Assembly (NCBI GenBank): GCA_037043455.1
Contig: JAWPHD010002630.1
Coordinates: 184,226-248,225, forward strand
DNA: 64,000 nt
From: Cyrtodaria siliqua
Taxonomy: Eukaryota; Mollusca; Bivalvia; Adapedonta; Hiatellidae
Direction of reading: 5' to 3'
Position 1 is the first letter of the stretch. Each line of letters opens with the position of its first letter. Under the pieces are notes generated by a model, which saw only the letters and a list, made by a program, of their open reading frames with translations, ran no database searches and was not told the origin of the DNA. Made by a program: the position numbers and the translations under genes. Shown in pieces: positions 1 to 12,100 of the stretch.

Positions 1-394
1 CCAGTTAACGAGGTCTCATAAACGGAATCATGTTTTAGCCTACAATCATGGTAAAGTTAGATGGGAACAAACGGCCATAAATAAAACTATAATCAAGCCC
101 TTAGTCTAATTACAAAGACAACAGAGATGCTACATAAAAATAAATGGACTGCAATTCAACAGTGTCCCCATTAGTTTATAGGAATTAACATGTCGCCAGT
201 TGTCAATCATTTATCCATTTCAACCAATCAAACCAGAATGATACCTCCGACAAACAACAGCATGTGTATAAAGCATGTGCAACTATGTTATATAAACTAT
301 TGTCAATATACTCCGACATCAACAATGGGGCGGAGATATCCAAGTACTGGTGACATGTCAATTAGAAGACTATCAACAATAGTAAGTGACATGA
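1..394. other. AT-rich non-coding stretch
   Basis: No gene or clear repeat seen. An open frame beginning at 190 runs on into the SINE relic at 395 and has no recognisable domain, so it is treated as chance. Confidence 0.5.
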
Positions 395-560
395 CAGAAG
401 AGGTAGCATCGCGGCTTAGTAACCCTGGGGTCGCGCGTTCAATCACAGCCAGGACCGAATTTGGGTTAATTATCGGAATATTTAAAAGGTATTTCCTCCC
501 TTACCAGTCCATAGGATGAGACTTTTAACCAAAGTCTGCTCGATAAATTATGCCCAGTGC
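395..560 (+). mobile_element. tRNA-derived SINE relic, 4970 family
   Basis: The stretch holds a degraded tRNA-like promoter: an A-box-like region near 408-420 and a B-box-like GCGTTCAATCAC near 433. The body that follows (GAATTTGGGTTAATTATCGG, then a KTATTTCC-type block) matches the better preserved copy at 4970-5285 closely. The (CA)n tail is poor here, so the copy is old or truncated. Polymerase III promoter function is known for such heads; activity of this copy is doubtful. Confidence 0.6.
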
Positions 561-940
561 AATACAGCGAGGATAAATCAACGCTTATACACACAACATG
601 ACAGTACATGTACATGTAGATATACATTCCATATAATCCTGAGGATAAATACCTGATTTTGATTAGAATTTAAATGATTTCCTCAAAACATGGCTGCAGG
701 TTAAAAAGTTCTTGTTCATTGACTGTCAAACTGGTTAGAAAGAGGCAAAACTGTGTAATTTTAATAAACAATGTAGTCATCAATGACTCATCATATTCAT
801 TCATTTTAACAAAAAACACACACAAAGTAATAGACCTCTATAGTGCCTTTTATCATATAATATGCACCAAGTGACCCCCCACCAGCAACTTTTAATGGCT
901 CAAATTAAAAATCTGCCAAATTTTTTCGTATCCTTAAAAA
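561..940. other. AT-rich non-coding stretch
   Basis: No coding signal, terminal repeat or tandem array recognised. The only frame (674-874) is AT-biased and featureless. Confidence 0.5.
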
Positions 941-1135
941 TCACTGATAGGAATATAATAAATAGAATATTCAACAGTCTTGGTGTGATACAAAAAACAT
1001 GTCACTCGAACACGTTGCAATTCGGTTAATAAACTCGTTCTTCGAACTCGTTTTTTAAACAAATTACATGTTCTCGTGACATATTTTTTATATCGCACCA
1101 AGACTGTTGATTATTCTCTATTTATAGATCAGTGG
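941..1135. mobile_element. Foldback MITE, about 195 bp
   Basis: The two ends are inverted copies. The left arm begins TCACTGATAG and passes through CAACAGTCTTGGTG; the right arm (about 1095-1135) reads CACCAAGACTGTTG and ends ATCAGTG. The inner parts also pair around a centre rich in ACTCGTTC/GAACTCG. There is no coding capacity. The superfamily cannot be assigned because no clean target duplication was found. Confidence 0.7.
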
Positions 1136-1998
1136 AAGCTGTACAAGAATGCTGGTTCGTGACATAGAAACCTTACTTTTGACTTTCATCATGGTGGGCG
1201 GACATAGTTCTTTTACTGTAATTTGCCTGAAAATCGCTGACTTACGCAAGGCCCTTTGGTGCTGTTTGATACTTTATGAGGAATTCTGAACCATATCTTT
1301 TTATTTTAGAAAGTAAACCAATTTATTATTCCAGAGTTTATGAGTTAGCTGATCTCCAGATCTCTATAAGAAGGCCTTTAATGGCCCCTACTGCTGTGAA
1401 TTAATCTAACATCTTCCTATTTTTATGTGGATTTTAGGAGATATCTGTGAAAATCAACTGAGAAAATGGCTTGGAGGCACTGGTTAAAGATCAGTATGAT
1501 ATATATAAAAGTCAGATTTCATGAGAGATACATGCTCAGCATGCTCAGCATGTCTCCAAGCCATTTGATGTGTTTTTCTATATACTGGTAGACAACTTTT
1601 GCATAAACAGAACCCTTATATAACTGAAACCTAAGATATACTTCAACAATGACTTAAAAACAGACAATCGGTACTGTAGAAATCGCATACTAAAGGGCTG
1701 CCTGTTCCGCGGGAAATGTAACTCCTGGGATCAAAAGTGGGGATAATGGTCAAAAACAATCGTAAAGTGAGGAAAAGGTCTACAACAATCATGAAGTGAA
1801 TAAAAGGCAAAAATAATTAGAAAGTTGGGAAAATTAAGAGCTAAAAAAAAATTATCTGGAAGCTGGGAAAATTACAACAATCAGAAAATAAGTTCCCTAA
1901 AATGTGGTGATGGAATGGTTAACGACGTTGCAAACAAACAAATCCTAAGAAGTCGATCAAAGTCAGACAACTGTTGTGACATCACCTCAAAAAAGCTT
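1136..1998. other. Non-coding stretch with a small palindrome
   Basis: Mostly featureless AT-rich DNA. Inside it, ATGGCTTGGAG near 1466 is inverted at CTCCAAGCCAT near 1554, with a CATGCTCAGCATG palindrome close by. This is probably a remnant foldback element. A frame from 1825 runs into the MITE at 2008 and is not supported. Confidence 0.5.
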
Positions 1999-2007
1999 TT
2001 CAGTAAC

Positions 2008-2626
2008 GCTGATGGGGTCATTGTCGTACCGCGTACTACAGAAAGGCACCCGGGGTACATTTATGTATACAGAAACGTACCCGAAAATCATCGAACTCCA
2101 GAAATGCCCCCAAATATACATAAATGTACCCGAGACAAAATACAATGTCGTAAAACGCGACCGTAACGCGTTGTTACTTCACGGAAACGAAACTTTCATT
2201 GTTTACAAAGTTTTTAATAGCCGCTAGCAGTTGCCTCCGCCTTGAAGGAATGCAATTGGTCTAAATATTTGACCAACTCTTCTTGAATGACAAGCTGCAT
2301 ATTTGTTTACTTTTTTGCGCGGGGTTTGATGTTTCACAACTTCCGGTTTTACGAGATGTTCTGTATTTTATTGCTAACTATGGCACCCTAAATATGTTTT
2401 AAGAACAATAGCGCAATAGTTAATGATAAACAATATTGTTTAAGCAGTTGTTTTATCAAGTTCTAAATTGTTTCAATTCCGCCAATGAGATCTTGTTTGT
2501 CCAGGTATGTTTCTGTATATTTGGGGGCCGTTCTAGAATTCAAAGATTTTCGGGTACGTTTCTGTATAAATAAATGTACCCAGGGTACCTTTTTGTAGTA
2601 CCCAATACGACAATGACCCCATCAGC
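2008..2626. mobile_element. Mutator-like MITE with 9-bp target duplication
   Basis: The element is 619 bp with long terminal inverted repeats of about 125 bp each (2008-2135 and about 2500-2626). They start GCTGATGGGGTCATTGTCGT and end with its reverse complement. A perfect 9-bp duplication, TTCAGTAAC, sits immediately outside at 1999-2007 and 2627-2635. Long TIRs with a 9-bp duplication are the usual signature of Mutator (MULE) elements. No transposase is present, so it is non-autonomous. Frames inside it (1825-2166, 1976-2227) follow the inverted repeat and are not genes. Confidence 0.85.
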
Positions 2627-2635
2627 TTCAGTAAC

Positions 2636-2955
2636 ACAGAATTCTAATCTGTATCCAATAGATGCCTTATATATAAAAGACTCTTAATGATGCTGATTAT
2701 ATCCTGCCACTTATAAGACCTTGTATCAAATTATGCCAAACATAATAAGAACACATTATAAAGGATTTTGCTATTTGTATTGCACTAATTACATCCCTTG
2801 ATCTGATAATTGACCAAACATGAGATCATTGACATTGCACCCAACATTAACAAAGATTATTCTCATATTATAGGATTTGGACTCAGTAAATCTGTAATCT
2901 ATAATAATTACTAATTAAACAAATATGCACTTTTCAACCTATATATTTGTTTGCT
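2636..2955. other. AT-rich non-coding stretch
   Basis: No feature seen. Confidence 0.5.
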
Positions 2956-3245
2956 TGTTTTAATGGTCTTTTACGTCATTTTCAACACATGTAAGGTTAT
3001 ATATGACGGTCGATTTTTTTGTTGTGGAGGCAGATCACCCACTTTTCTCGGGTAGAACCAGTACTGTACACGTGTGTGTGTAGTTCTAAGGTTTATAGTC
3101 CCTCCGCCAACATTCTCAATGAGCCTGGGTACAGTAGAGTCTGGACTTTCAGTCCTGTACACCTCCCGCCATCTGTAAGAATCGACATTTCCTCACAAGC
3201 TCCCAGTGGGATTCGAACCCGCAGCGGTGAGAGCGGAAGTGCTCT
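2956..3245 (-). mobile_element. tRNA-derived SINE, 'ACGTCATTTTCA' family
   Basis: Read on the minus strand, the head carries a B box (GGGTTCGAATCCC, about 3209-3221) and the body includes TCTTACAGATGGCGGGAGG. The tail runs through the repeat of ACGTCATTTTCAACACA near 2974. Related copies occur at 41765 (+), 59190 (-) and 63600 (-). A piece of a second SINE family (GT-rich, then TTCTAAGGTTTATAGTCC) is embedded at about 3070-3150, so the unit is composite. Confidence 0.7.
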
Positions 3246-3287
3246 TATAAAATGTAAAAATAAAATAAGATTCAAAATAAAAATTTA

Positions 3288-3830
3288 AGATTATAATTAA
3301 ACCAGAAGGAACATCACTAATTAAACGAGAAGGAACATGAGGCTCTAATTAAACTGGAAAAAATATGAGACCCTAATTAAACCAGAAAGAACATGAGGCC
3401 CTAATTAAACTGAAAGGAACATCAGGTTCTAATTAAATTGGAAAGAACATGAGACCCAAATTAAACCGGAAGTAACATGAGGCCCTAATTAAACCAGATG
3501 GAACATGAGATCCTAATTAAACCAGAAGGAACATGAGACCCTAATTAAACCAGATGGAACATGAGACCCTAATTAAACTGGAAAGAACATGGGACCCTAA
3601 TTAAACCAGATGGAACATGAGCCCCTAATTAAACCAGAAGTAACATGACACCCTAATTAAACCAGATGGAACATGAGACCCTAATTAAACCAGAAGGAAC
3701 ACGAGACCCTAATTAAACCAGATGGAACATCATACCCTAATCAGACCAGAAGGAACATGAGACCCTAATTAAACCAGAAGGAACCAAGACCCTGTAATTA
3801 AACCAGAAGGAACATGAGACCCAAATTATA
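3288..3830. repeat. 28-bp minisatellite, about 19 copies
   Basis: Diverged tandem units of about 28 bp centred on TAATTAAACCAGAAGGAACA, with variants AGATGG, GGAAAG and GCCCC for GACCC. No coding potential. The next stretch (3831-4965) is AT-rich and featureless. Confidence 0.9.
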
Positions 3831-4969
3831 TGTATCGCATAATTAATATTTGGATAGACATCCACAATCATAATCATTTAAATGTATCATAATACTGTCT
3901 GGTTATTTCCAATTTTCACACTCCAGAAAATTTATGATAGATTTATGGCATCTAAGTGTTCATAAAGAAAGAAAAAGTTACATATTTCACAAGGCATAAC
4001 AATTTAATTGCTACATATTTGTCCCAGCCCCACAAACTTGTGTCTGTTTTACAAAAACGTATGTATGATGATTTTATACATGCAGTTAAATATTGTTTCA
4101 ATTTAAATAGGGATTTTCAAACTGAACCGATGCAAATAGACACATATTGCTTATGCACTGGCATAGCTCTGCGTAGGCACAGTAGGCCCAGGCCTAGTAA
4201 CGCCTAATTCAGAAATTGAAAAAATTAAAAGTTTGTATACAGATCTTTACATTTCTATAAATCTGAAATATACGCCAAAATGCACCTTATGCATTCTTAC
4301 ATCAAACAAAAATCCCCCCGGACCCCACTAGGATCAGTTAAACATGGACCTATGCTGTCAATGGAGTCTTCGAGATATGCCCATCATGCGTTTAAACTTG
4401 GTGTGCCAATTTGTTGAAAATACAACGTTGGACCTCCCGAAAAAGAAAAAAAAGAATGGCGTCTGTTGCAATTTAATTATTTTTTTCCAATTTGCCAATT
4501 GCCAAGGCGGTTGATGAAGCATATCAAGTTGGTGCAACTGACTGCACTTATAGACAACAATACATAACAATTGCCATTTTATCAGCCAAAGTGACGCTCG
4601 AAAAATTATTTTAAATGGAATGGTCTTAATTCAAAGAAAGAACAGTCCATTATATAAATTTATGAGGTGGTTTATATAAAGAGTTAAATTATTTATCCAT
4701 GGCATTTCATAACTTTAAACTTGCTTGCACTAATTAAAGGTAATAATATTTTAATATTCAAATTTGCCGCTTAGTTTTCTGTGGTGAAAATAAATTCATA
4801 GGTACAATTTAATTAACAATTAAAAAATATGCAAAAACAAAGATTCAAATAATGTTAATATTGATTTGCAAATACATGTATGCAAATTATGTAGAAAGAT
4901 TAAGGGATTTTTCTTTCATGGTCCACAAGTGTGGGATTATATAACTGATTGATATTCTTAAAATGGCCA
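3831..4969. other. AT-rich non-coding stretch
   Basis: No gene, tandem array or clear terminal repeat found. Frames at 3956 and 4358 (minus) lack any recognisable domain. Confidence 0.5.
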
Positions 4970-5285
4970 CAAAGGTGTAATGGTTAGCATCACAGATTAG
5001 TAATTAACCCAGGGATCGCAGGTTCAATCCCAGCAAGGAATTTGGGTTAATTATCGAAATATTTTAAGTATTTCCCACCTAACCACCAGTCTTTCGGATA
5101 AGTCTTAAAACCGAGGACCTCACATACAATCAATGCACCACAAATAGTGCAGACATAATGCCACATCTCTGAGGGATTCTCATCTCAGCAAATATGGCAG
5201 ACGGACTATAAATCTTAGGAAAACACACACGCACATGTGCATGCGGGCACGCACATGCACACACAAACACAAACGATTCATATCC
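4970..5285 (+). mobile_element. Full-length tRNA-derived SINE with (CA)n tail
   Basis: The tRNA-like head has an A-box region (GTAATGGTTAGCATC, about 4978) and a B box (GGTTCAATCCC, about 5021-5031). The body (GAATTTGGGTTAATTATCG) is shared with 395-560. The 3' end is GGACTATAAATCTTAGGAAA followed by CA-rich sequence to about 5275. The same 3' motif ends SINEs with different bodies at 25226, 35009 and 48975, which suggests a shared partner LINE. Confidence 0.8.
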
Positions 5286-5907
5286 AAAAGGTGGTCAACT
5301 TTAAAGGCACTGGAAGCGATCAGGAAGACTTGTACGGATGCCATTCAAACTCTCAGTAAAACCATCATAATGTGTTTTTATTTCATACAAAAGTTGTAAC
5401 CTTGGCTTGATGTTCGTTTATTATTTACGAAAAACTTTGATCTGGTAAACTTGCTGACTATAAGCAACTATTTTTTATTATAAATCAGAAGTATTAATTC
5501 ATAATGGACTTTCAGGCTTTGAAAAGAACTTGGTTTGTGATGAAAGTATATTTTTATTCAATTATATTTACGAATGATAGCAGAATTAAATAAAGTTATA
5601 TTTGTACCATGATTGCTCACAGGCTTTAGAAGAGTATTTTAAAATGACTGGTGATCAGATAAGACATGGTCATAAAAAGACGAACAAATTGCCTCTATAT
5701 CTTTAAATTAATGGTCAGATTTCAGTATTTTATTACAGGGCGTCTTATAATAACCAACTATGTATTGAAATTATACACTACTTAATTATGTTCTGGAAAT
5801 ACTGCAGGCACAAAATAATACTAAAGATACATTTCCCTATGAAGTGTGAGGATGAAACGTACTGCAGGCCAGCATCTGGAACCAGACAACCATTCCAATT
5901 ATAGGCT
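5286..5907. other. AT-rich non-coding stretch
   Basis: No supported feature. Confidence 0.5.
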
Positions 5908-5911
5908 TTAA

Positions 5912-6355
5912 AGGAAGTACATCAGGAGGGGTATTATTTTTAGAATTGTTCAAATACATTTTTTGTGTAAAAAAACTAAAAGAGCCATAAAACATAAAAA
6001 TAAATGACGCTGAACATATAACATAAAGGGCCCAAAGACGGTATTTCCTAACTATGGTGACGCTCAAGGGTTAGTTATTTTTAAACTTGGCGATAAAATA
6101 AATCGCAATGTATTGCAAAGCGAGCATCATTGTGTAGATATCGCCGATTTGCTCCGCATGAAAGCTATTTATAACTTGGATGTTTTTCTATGAACTTTAG
6201 ACTTGTTGTAAATTATTATTATTAATTATTGCGCTGTATTATAGGAAACTGCTAATGTTCTATCTATATCTATGAACTTGTTCACACTTTTGGTCATTTC
6301 ATACTTCGTTACTTTTTTTAAAAAAAATTAGGCCTCAAAGCCTGATGTACTTCCT
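5912..6355. mobile_element. TTAA-flanked MITE, about 444 bp
   Basis: Terminal inverted repeats AGGAAGTACATCAGG (from 5912) and CCTGATGTACTTCCT (to 6355) are flanked by TTAA on both sides (5908-5911, 6356-6359). TTAA targets are used by piggyBac and Kolobok elements. Nothing inside resembles a transposase; the minus-strand frame at 5837-6067 overlaps the left arm and is unsupported. Confidence 0.75.
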
Positions 6356-6474
6356 TTAATACTATATTTTATCTTGTATTCCTAAATATAATATGTCACT
6401 CCCATCAAGTTTTGCAGTTTACTTTGTCAGGGACATATTTTGGTAATGAATTCAGTTTGATAACAAGTCGTATT

Positions 6475-6708
6475 TGGGTCAACGTGTATAATCAAGGTCA
6501 ACGTGTATAATCAAGGTCAACGCATATAATCAAGGTCAACGTGTATAATCAAGGTCAACGTGTATAATCAAGGTCAACGTGTATAATCAAGGTCAACGTG
6601 TATAATCAAGGTCAACGTGTATAATCAAGGTCAACGTGTATAATCAAGGTCAACGTGTATAATCAAGGTCAACGTGTATAATCAAGGTCAACGTGTAAAA
6701 TCAAGGTG
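6475..6708. repeat. 19-bp minisatellite, 12 copies, carrying TCAAGGTCA
   Basis: Almost perfect head-to-tail copies of AAGGTCAACGTGTATAATC. Each internal junction makes TCAAGGTCA, the extended half-site bound by FTZ-F1/SF-1 and ERR-type nuclear receptors, giving about 11 sites at 19-bp spacing. One unit carries CGCATA for CGTGTA and the last carries GTAAAA. Homogeneity suggests recent expansion. Confidence 0.95.
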
Positions 6709-7064
6709 TCTTATTTGTGACTTGTAACTTCTTAAAGATCTCTGTGTTTACAAAAGTCATAAAGGATAAATACATAAGCTTGAATAATTGTGCTACATTT
6801 CATGGAAAAAGCAAAATAAAGGCTTTTATAACATTTCTATGGATGATTCAAGATCAGGATTTCTCAAAGAAATGTATATAACCACTAGTACTATTAACTA
6901 TATTGGAACTAGACTAAATAAAAGTATATGTGTGGTTCCTATAACATGCTAAAACAAATTAGGGTACCAAACACAAGAACAACTTGCTAATACAGTGCAT
7001 ATGAACGATTCCCACATTCCCACTACCGATTTTCACTGAAATTTTACTCCAAATTAAGTCCATA

Positions 7065-7285
7065 ATATGTTTTGGGATACTAAAAAAAAAAAGAGTATAA
7101 TTTAATACACAAATTATTCTAGTTCATTTATCTGGTCCCAAAACAAACAGCAAATATGGTAGGTAGGGAAAATGTTTTGGGACACTAAAAAAAAAAAGAG
7201 TATACTTTGGGACACTAATTGTTGTAATTAATTTATCTTGTCCCAAAGCAAAAAGTGAATATGGTATGCTAAGGTAGGGAAAATG
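7065..7285. repeat. Two-copy direct repeat, about 105-bp unit
   Basis: The block ATGTTTTGGGATACTAAA, A-run, GAGTATA, then CTTGTCCCAAAGC-type sequence and GGTAGGGAAAATG occurs twice in tandem. There is no coding signal. The copies have diverged by indels. Confidence 0.75.
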
Positions 7286-8683
7286 TTTTCTTTTATATTT
7301 TTTTCTTCTGTTTCACTCAGTAGTTTTAAAATCTAATAAACAAACTTAAATATATATTGATATCAGGTAAAAAACAGTTAGAAAACATAACAACTTTTAC
7401 AGGTTATCGAAAATCTTTCTTATTTCAATGAAAAGGGAGGTAGTTTTAAAATTACTAAATTCAGAATGTATTTGTTGAGGATTACAATTGTTTGTGAACA
7501 CATTTCCGCATTTTTTAAACAAGACAGAATCGGCAATTCCTGTGAATGCTAAACATTAAATCTGTTCAAAGTAATACATATTAATTTTGATAATAATAAA
7601 ATAACTTCTTTTTTTTGAAAATCACATCCTTACCTAGCATTTCTAATATCTATACACTATTAGATTGAACATCAATGTTTATATGTTCAATCTATTTTCC
7701 TAAAAAGTTGTGCTAAACTTTTTTTGTTCGGTATACATTGTAGAAGTCAAAATTACCCGGATGTTAGATACAACTACCTAAATCTTAGACATTTTAATTT
7801 CATACATACATAATTGCCAACAGAAAATAATAAATCATAAAAAGTACATTTACATCTCTCCATGTTGAAAGAAATAAACCTATATAAAAGCACAGATGGA
7901 TTATTAATTATTTCTGTAAACAGTAAACACAAAGCATGAACCTGGGTTTGGTTTTTAAAATGGCATTAAAATTGTCATGAATTGTATGAAATAATGAAAA
8001 ATCGTTTTAAAAATATGTACAACCAGCTGAGACATATTAAACCATAAATCAGTGATTCACTGGTACAACTAACAAAACCATGTTAATTTAAACAACTGCA
8101 AAATAGTATTTAGGGCAATGCACATACATATTATATCAATATCAAATATTGACAGGTTCCATCAATAAAAAACAATGGTAACTGTAATCCAGTTCAATAA
8201 TATGGGTACCAATAATCATAATATCTGCATTAGCAAAATCACAAACGTGTAAAAATCTCATCTTGAATTTCCAGTTTCAGTGAAATCTGCCAAGTCAGCT
8301 GTATCCTATTAATTATCTCCCCTGAGTTGCAGGTCAGCATTTTCTAGATCAGGACCAGCTGATTGGCTACTAACATTGCAGTCCAGCAAAATCTGGATAC
8401 GGACCAGCTGATTGGCTGAAACAAGTTTCCATGAGCCTGAGACAGTTGCTGCATAATTACACATCAGTAAGCGCAGGACGGTTCTTCAACTGGTGTCAAC
8501 TGTTTGAAATTATGGCTTATCGAGCGAAATGAGAAGACCGCTGGATCAAAAACACACTTCGGGGCTCGACTTGATCCATTCACAGACTGAAAGTATACAG
8601 AAAAAATAAAAAAATAAATATAAATTTCATTAATAAATAAAGGATCTTACATGGGTGCAGATTTGTTTGATTTTGAATATATT
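7286..8683. other. AT-rich non-coding stretch with small hairpins
   Basis: No gene seen. There is an 11-bp perfect hairpin at about 7663-7694 (AGATTGAACAT / ATGTTCAATCT) and a short direct repeat of GACCAGCTGATTGGCT at about 8352 and 8402. Confidence 0.5.
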
Positions 8684-8783
8684 AGCCCTTAACCTGCTAA
8701 GCACGACTATAATAGCCTTTGCGTCCATTGTCCGGCTACTGATTCAAAGAAACAACAGTATATATGTAGCAGGTTAAGGGTTA
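8684..8783. repeat. Short inverted repeat (MITE-like)
   Basis: CCCTTAACCTGCTA at 8686-8699 is the reverse complement of TAGCAGGTTAAGGG at 8767-8780. The spacer has no coding content. A clean target duplication is not visible. Confidence 0.65.
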
Positions 8784-8850
8784 AACCAGTTGGATACAAT
8801 TATATGATGCTAGGCTGTGCCTGGCATCAGCATCATATCATCTCATTTAA

Positions 8851-9160
8851 AGACACATGGCAATCTTGAATTATTTATCAAGCATCCAAATTATCACTTA
8901 GATTTATTAATATAATATAATTTTGGCATTAAAACTGCTAATTGCATAAAATTAAATGCAAGTTTGAGTTTTCACTTGTTCGTGGTTATTCTACCACAGG
9001 TTTTAATATATTATTGGTGCAATATATTTACCAGTTAGCAATATGTATAAATAATTTGCTTTGAACGATTTACATAATTATTAATAATGATTTTAAAATA
9101 TGCAAATTAGTTGCAAAACTAATAGGATTCCACAAGTTTAACAAAATCAAGATTGCCATT
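8851..9160. mobile_element. TTAA-flanked MITE, family A
   Basis: Left end AGACACATGGCAATCTTGA and right end TCAAGATTGCCATT lie between TTAA at 8847-8850 and TTAA at 9161-9164. The interior (ATTGGTGCAATATATTTACC, then AATTTGCTTTGAAC) recurs in copies at 15488 and 56500 and, inverted, at 48295. This identifies a dispersed family that has no coding sequence. Confidence 0.8.
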
Positions 9161-9175
9161 TTAATACATTCAATA

Positions 9176-12100
9176 TTAAATCTCAATCAACTGAGAATGT
9201 ACTTGCTAAGTCTCAATCAGCTGAGATGGTACTTCCTAAATCATAATCAAGGGTCATGGTATTTGATAAATCTCAATCAAGTGAGAAAGTACTTGCTATA
9301 TCACAATCAACTGCCATGGTACTTGCTAAATCTCAGTCAAGTAAGATGGTACTTGCTAAATAACAATCAGCTGAGATGGTACTTGCTATATCTCAATGAG
9401 CTGCCATGGTATTTAATTGCTAAATCTCAATCAACTGACATGGTATATGTATGATTTCAATCAACTGAAATGGTACTTGCTAAATCTCAGTAAAGGGACG
9501 ATGATGATGAATCTCAATCAAGTGAGAAGGTATTTGCTGAATTTCAATCAACTGAAATGGCCCAGTACGATACTTGCTAAAACACAATCAAGTAAGATGG
9601 TACTTGCTAAATCTCAATCAAGTGAGATGTAACTTGCTAAATCTCAATCAAGTGAGATGGTACTTGCTAAATCTCAATCAAATTAGATGTAACTTGCTAA
9701 ATCTCAATCAAGACAGATGGTACTTGCCAAATCTCAATCAAGACAGATGGTACTTGCTAAATCTCTCAAGTAAGATGGTACCTGCTAAATCGCAATCAAG
9801 TGAGATGGTACTTACTAAATCTCAATCAAGTGAGTTGGTACTTGCTAAATCTCAATCAAGCAAGTGAGATGGTACTTGCTAATTCTCAATCAAGTGAGAT
9901 GGTACTGACTAAATCTCAATCAAGTGAGATGGTACTTGCTAATTCTCAATCAAGTGAGATGGTATATGCTAAATCTCAATCAAGTGATATGGTACTTGCT
10001 AAATCTCAATCAAGTGAGATGGTACTTGCTAAATCTCAATCAAGTGAGATGGTACTTGCTAAATCTCAATCCAGTGAGATGGTACTTACTAAATCTCAAT
10101 CAAGTAACATGGTACTTGCTAAACCTCAATCAAGTGAGATTGTACTTACTAACTCTCAATCAAGTGATATGGTACTTGCTAAATCTCAATCAAGTGAGAT
10201 GGTACCTGCTAAATCGCAATCAAGTGAGATGGTCCTTGATAAATCTCAATCAAGTGAGATGGTACTTGCTAAATCTCAATCAAGTGGGATGTAACTTGCT
10301 AAATCTCAAACAAGTGAGATGGCACTTGCTAAATCTCAATCAAGTGAGATGGTACTTGCTAAATCTCAATCAAGTGGGATGTAACTTGCTAAATCTCAAT
10401 CAAGTGGGATGTAACTTGCTAAATCTCAAACAAGTGAGATGGCACTTGCTAAATCTCAATCAAGTGAGATGGTACTTGCTAAATCTCAATCAAGTAAGAT
10501 GGTACCTACTAAATTTCATTCAAGTGAGATGGTACTTGCTAAATCTCAGTCAAGTGAGATATAACTTGCTAAATCTCAGTCAAGTGAGATGGTACTTGCT
10601 AAATCTCAATCAAGTGAGATGTAACTTGATAAATCTCAATCAAGTGAGATATAACTTGCTAAATCTCAAACAAGTGAGATGGCACTTGCTAAATCTCAAT
10701 CAAGTGAGATGGTACTTGCTAAATCTCAATCAAGTAAGATGGTACCTACTAAATTTCAATCAAGTGAGATGGTACTTGCTAAATCTCAGTCAAGTGAGAT
10801 ATAACTTGCTAAATCTCAGTCAAGTGAGATGGTACTTGCTAAATCTCAATCAAGTGAGATGTAACTTGATAAATCTCAATCAAGTGAGATGTAACTTGCT
10901 AAATCTCAAACAAGTGAGATGGCACTTGCTAAATCTCAATCAAGTGAGATGGTACTTGCTAAATCTCAATCAAGTAAGATGGTACCTACTAAATTTCAAT
11001 CAAGTGAGATGGTACTTGCTAAATCTCAATAAAGTGAGATGGTACTTGCTAAATCTCAATCAAGTGAGATGTAACTTGCTAAATATCAATCAAGTGAGAT
11101 GGTACTTACTAAATCTCAATCAAGTGAGATGGTACTTACTAAATCTCAATCAAGTGAGATGGTACTTGCTAAATATCAATCAAGTGAGATGGTACTTACT
11201 AAATCTCAATCAAGTGAGATGGTACTTACTAAATCTCAATCAAGTGAGATGGTACTTGCTAAATCTCAATCAAGTGAGATGGTACTTGCTAAATCTCAAT
11301 CAAGACAGGTGGTACTTACTAAATCTCAATCAAGTGAGATGGTACTTGCTAAATCTCAATCAAGTGAGAAGGTACTTGCTAAATCCCAATCAAGTGAGAT
11401 GTAACTTGCTAAATCTCAATCAAGTGAGATGTAACTTGCTAAATCTCAATCAAGACAGATGGTACTTACTAAATCTCAATCAAGTGAGTTGGTACTTGCT
11501 AAATCTCAATCAAGTGAGATGGTACTTGCTAGATCTCAATCAAGTGAGATGGTACTTGCTAAATCTCAATCAAGTGAGATAATACTTGCTAAATCTCAAT
11601 CAAGTGAGATATAACTTGCTAAATCTCAATCAAGTGAGATGTAACTTGCTAAATCTCAATCAAGACAGATGATACTTGCTAAATCTCAATCAAGTGAGAT
11701 GGTACTTGCTAGATCTCAATCAAGTGAGATGGTACTTGCTAAATCTCAATCAAGTGAGATAATACTTGCTAAATCTTAATCAAGCAAGTGAGATGGTACT
11801 TGCTAGATCTCAATCAAGTGAGATGGTACTTGCTAAATCTCAATCAAGTGAGATAATACTTGCTAAATCTCAATCAAGTGAGATATAACTTGCTAAATCT
11901 CAGTCAAGTGAGATAGTACTTGCTAAATCTCAATCAAGTGAGATATAACTTGCTAAATCTCAATCAAGTGAGATGTAACTTGCTAAATCTCAGTCAAGTG
12001 AGATAGTACTTGCTAAATCTCAATCAAGTGAGATATAACTTGCTAAATCTCAATCAAGTGAGATGTAACTTGCTAAATCTCAATCAAGACAGATGATACT

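Noticed and set aside
190..519. 109-residue frame near the window start
   Set aside because: It overlaps the SINE relic and has no domain.
1825..2227. Overlapping frames of 113 and 83 residues
   Set aside because: Most of their length is the terminal inverted repeat of the Mutator-like MITE.
9924..11582. 552-residue open frame in the 30-bp satellite
   Set aside because: It is open only because the unit is 30 bp. Neighbouring variants introduce stops, other frames are open too, and there is no start context or unique flank.
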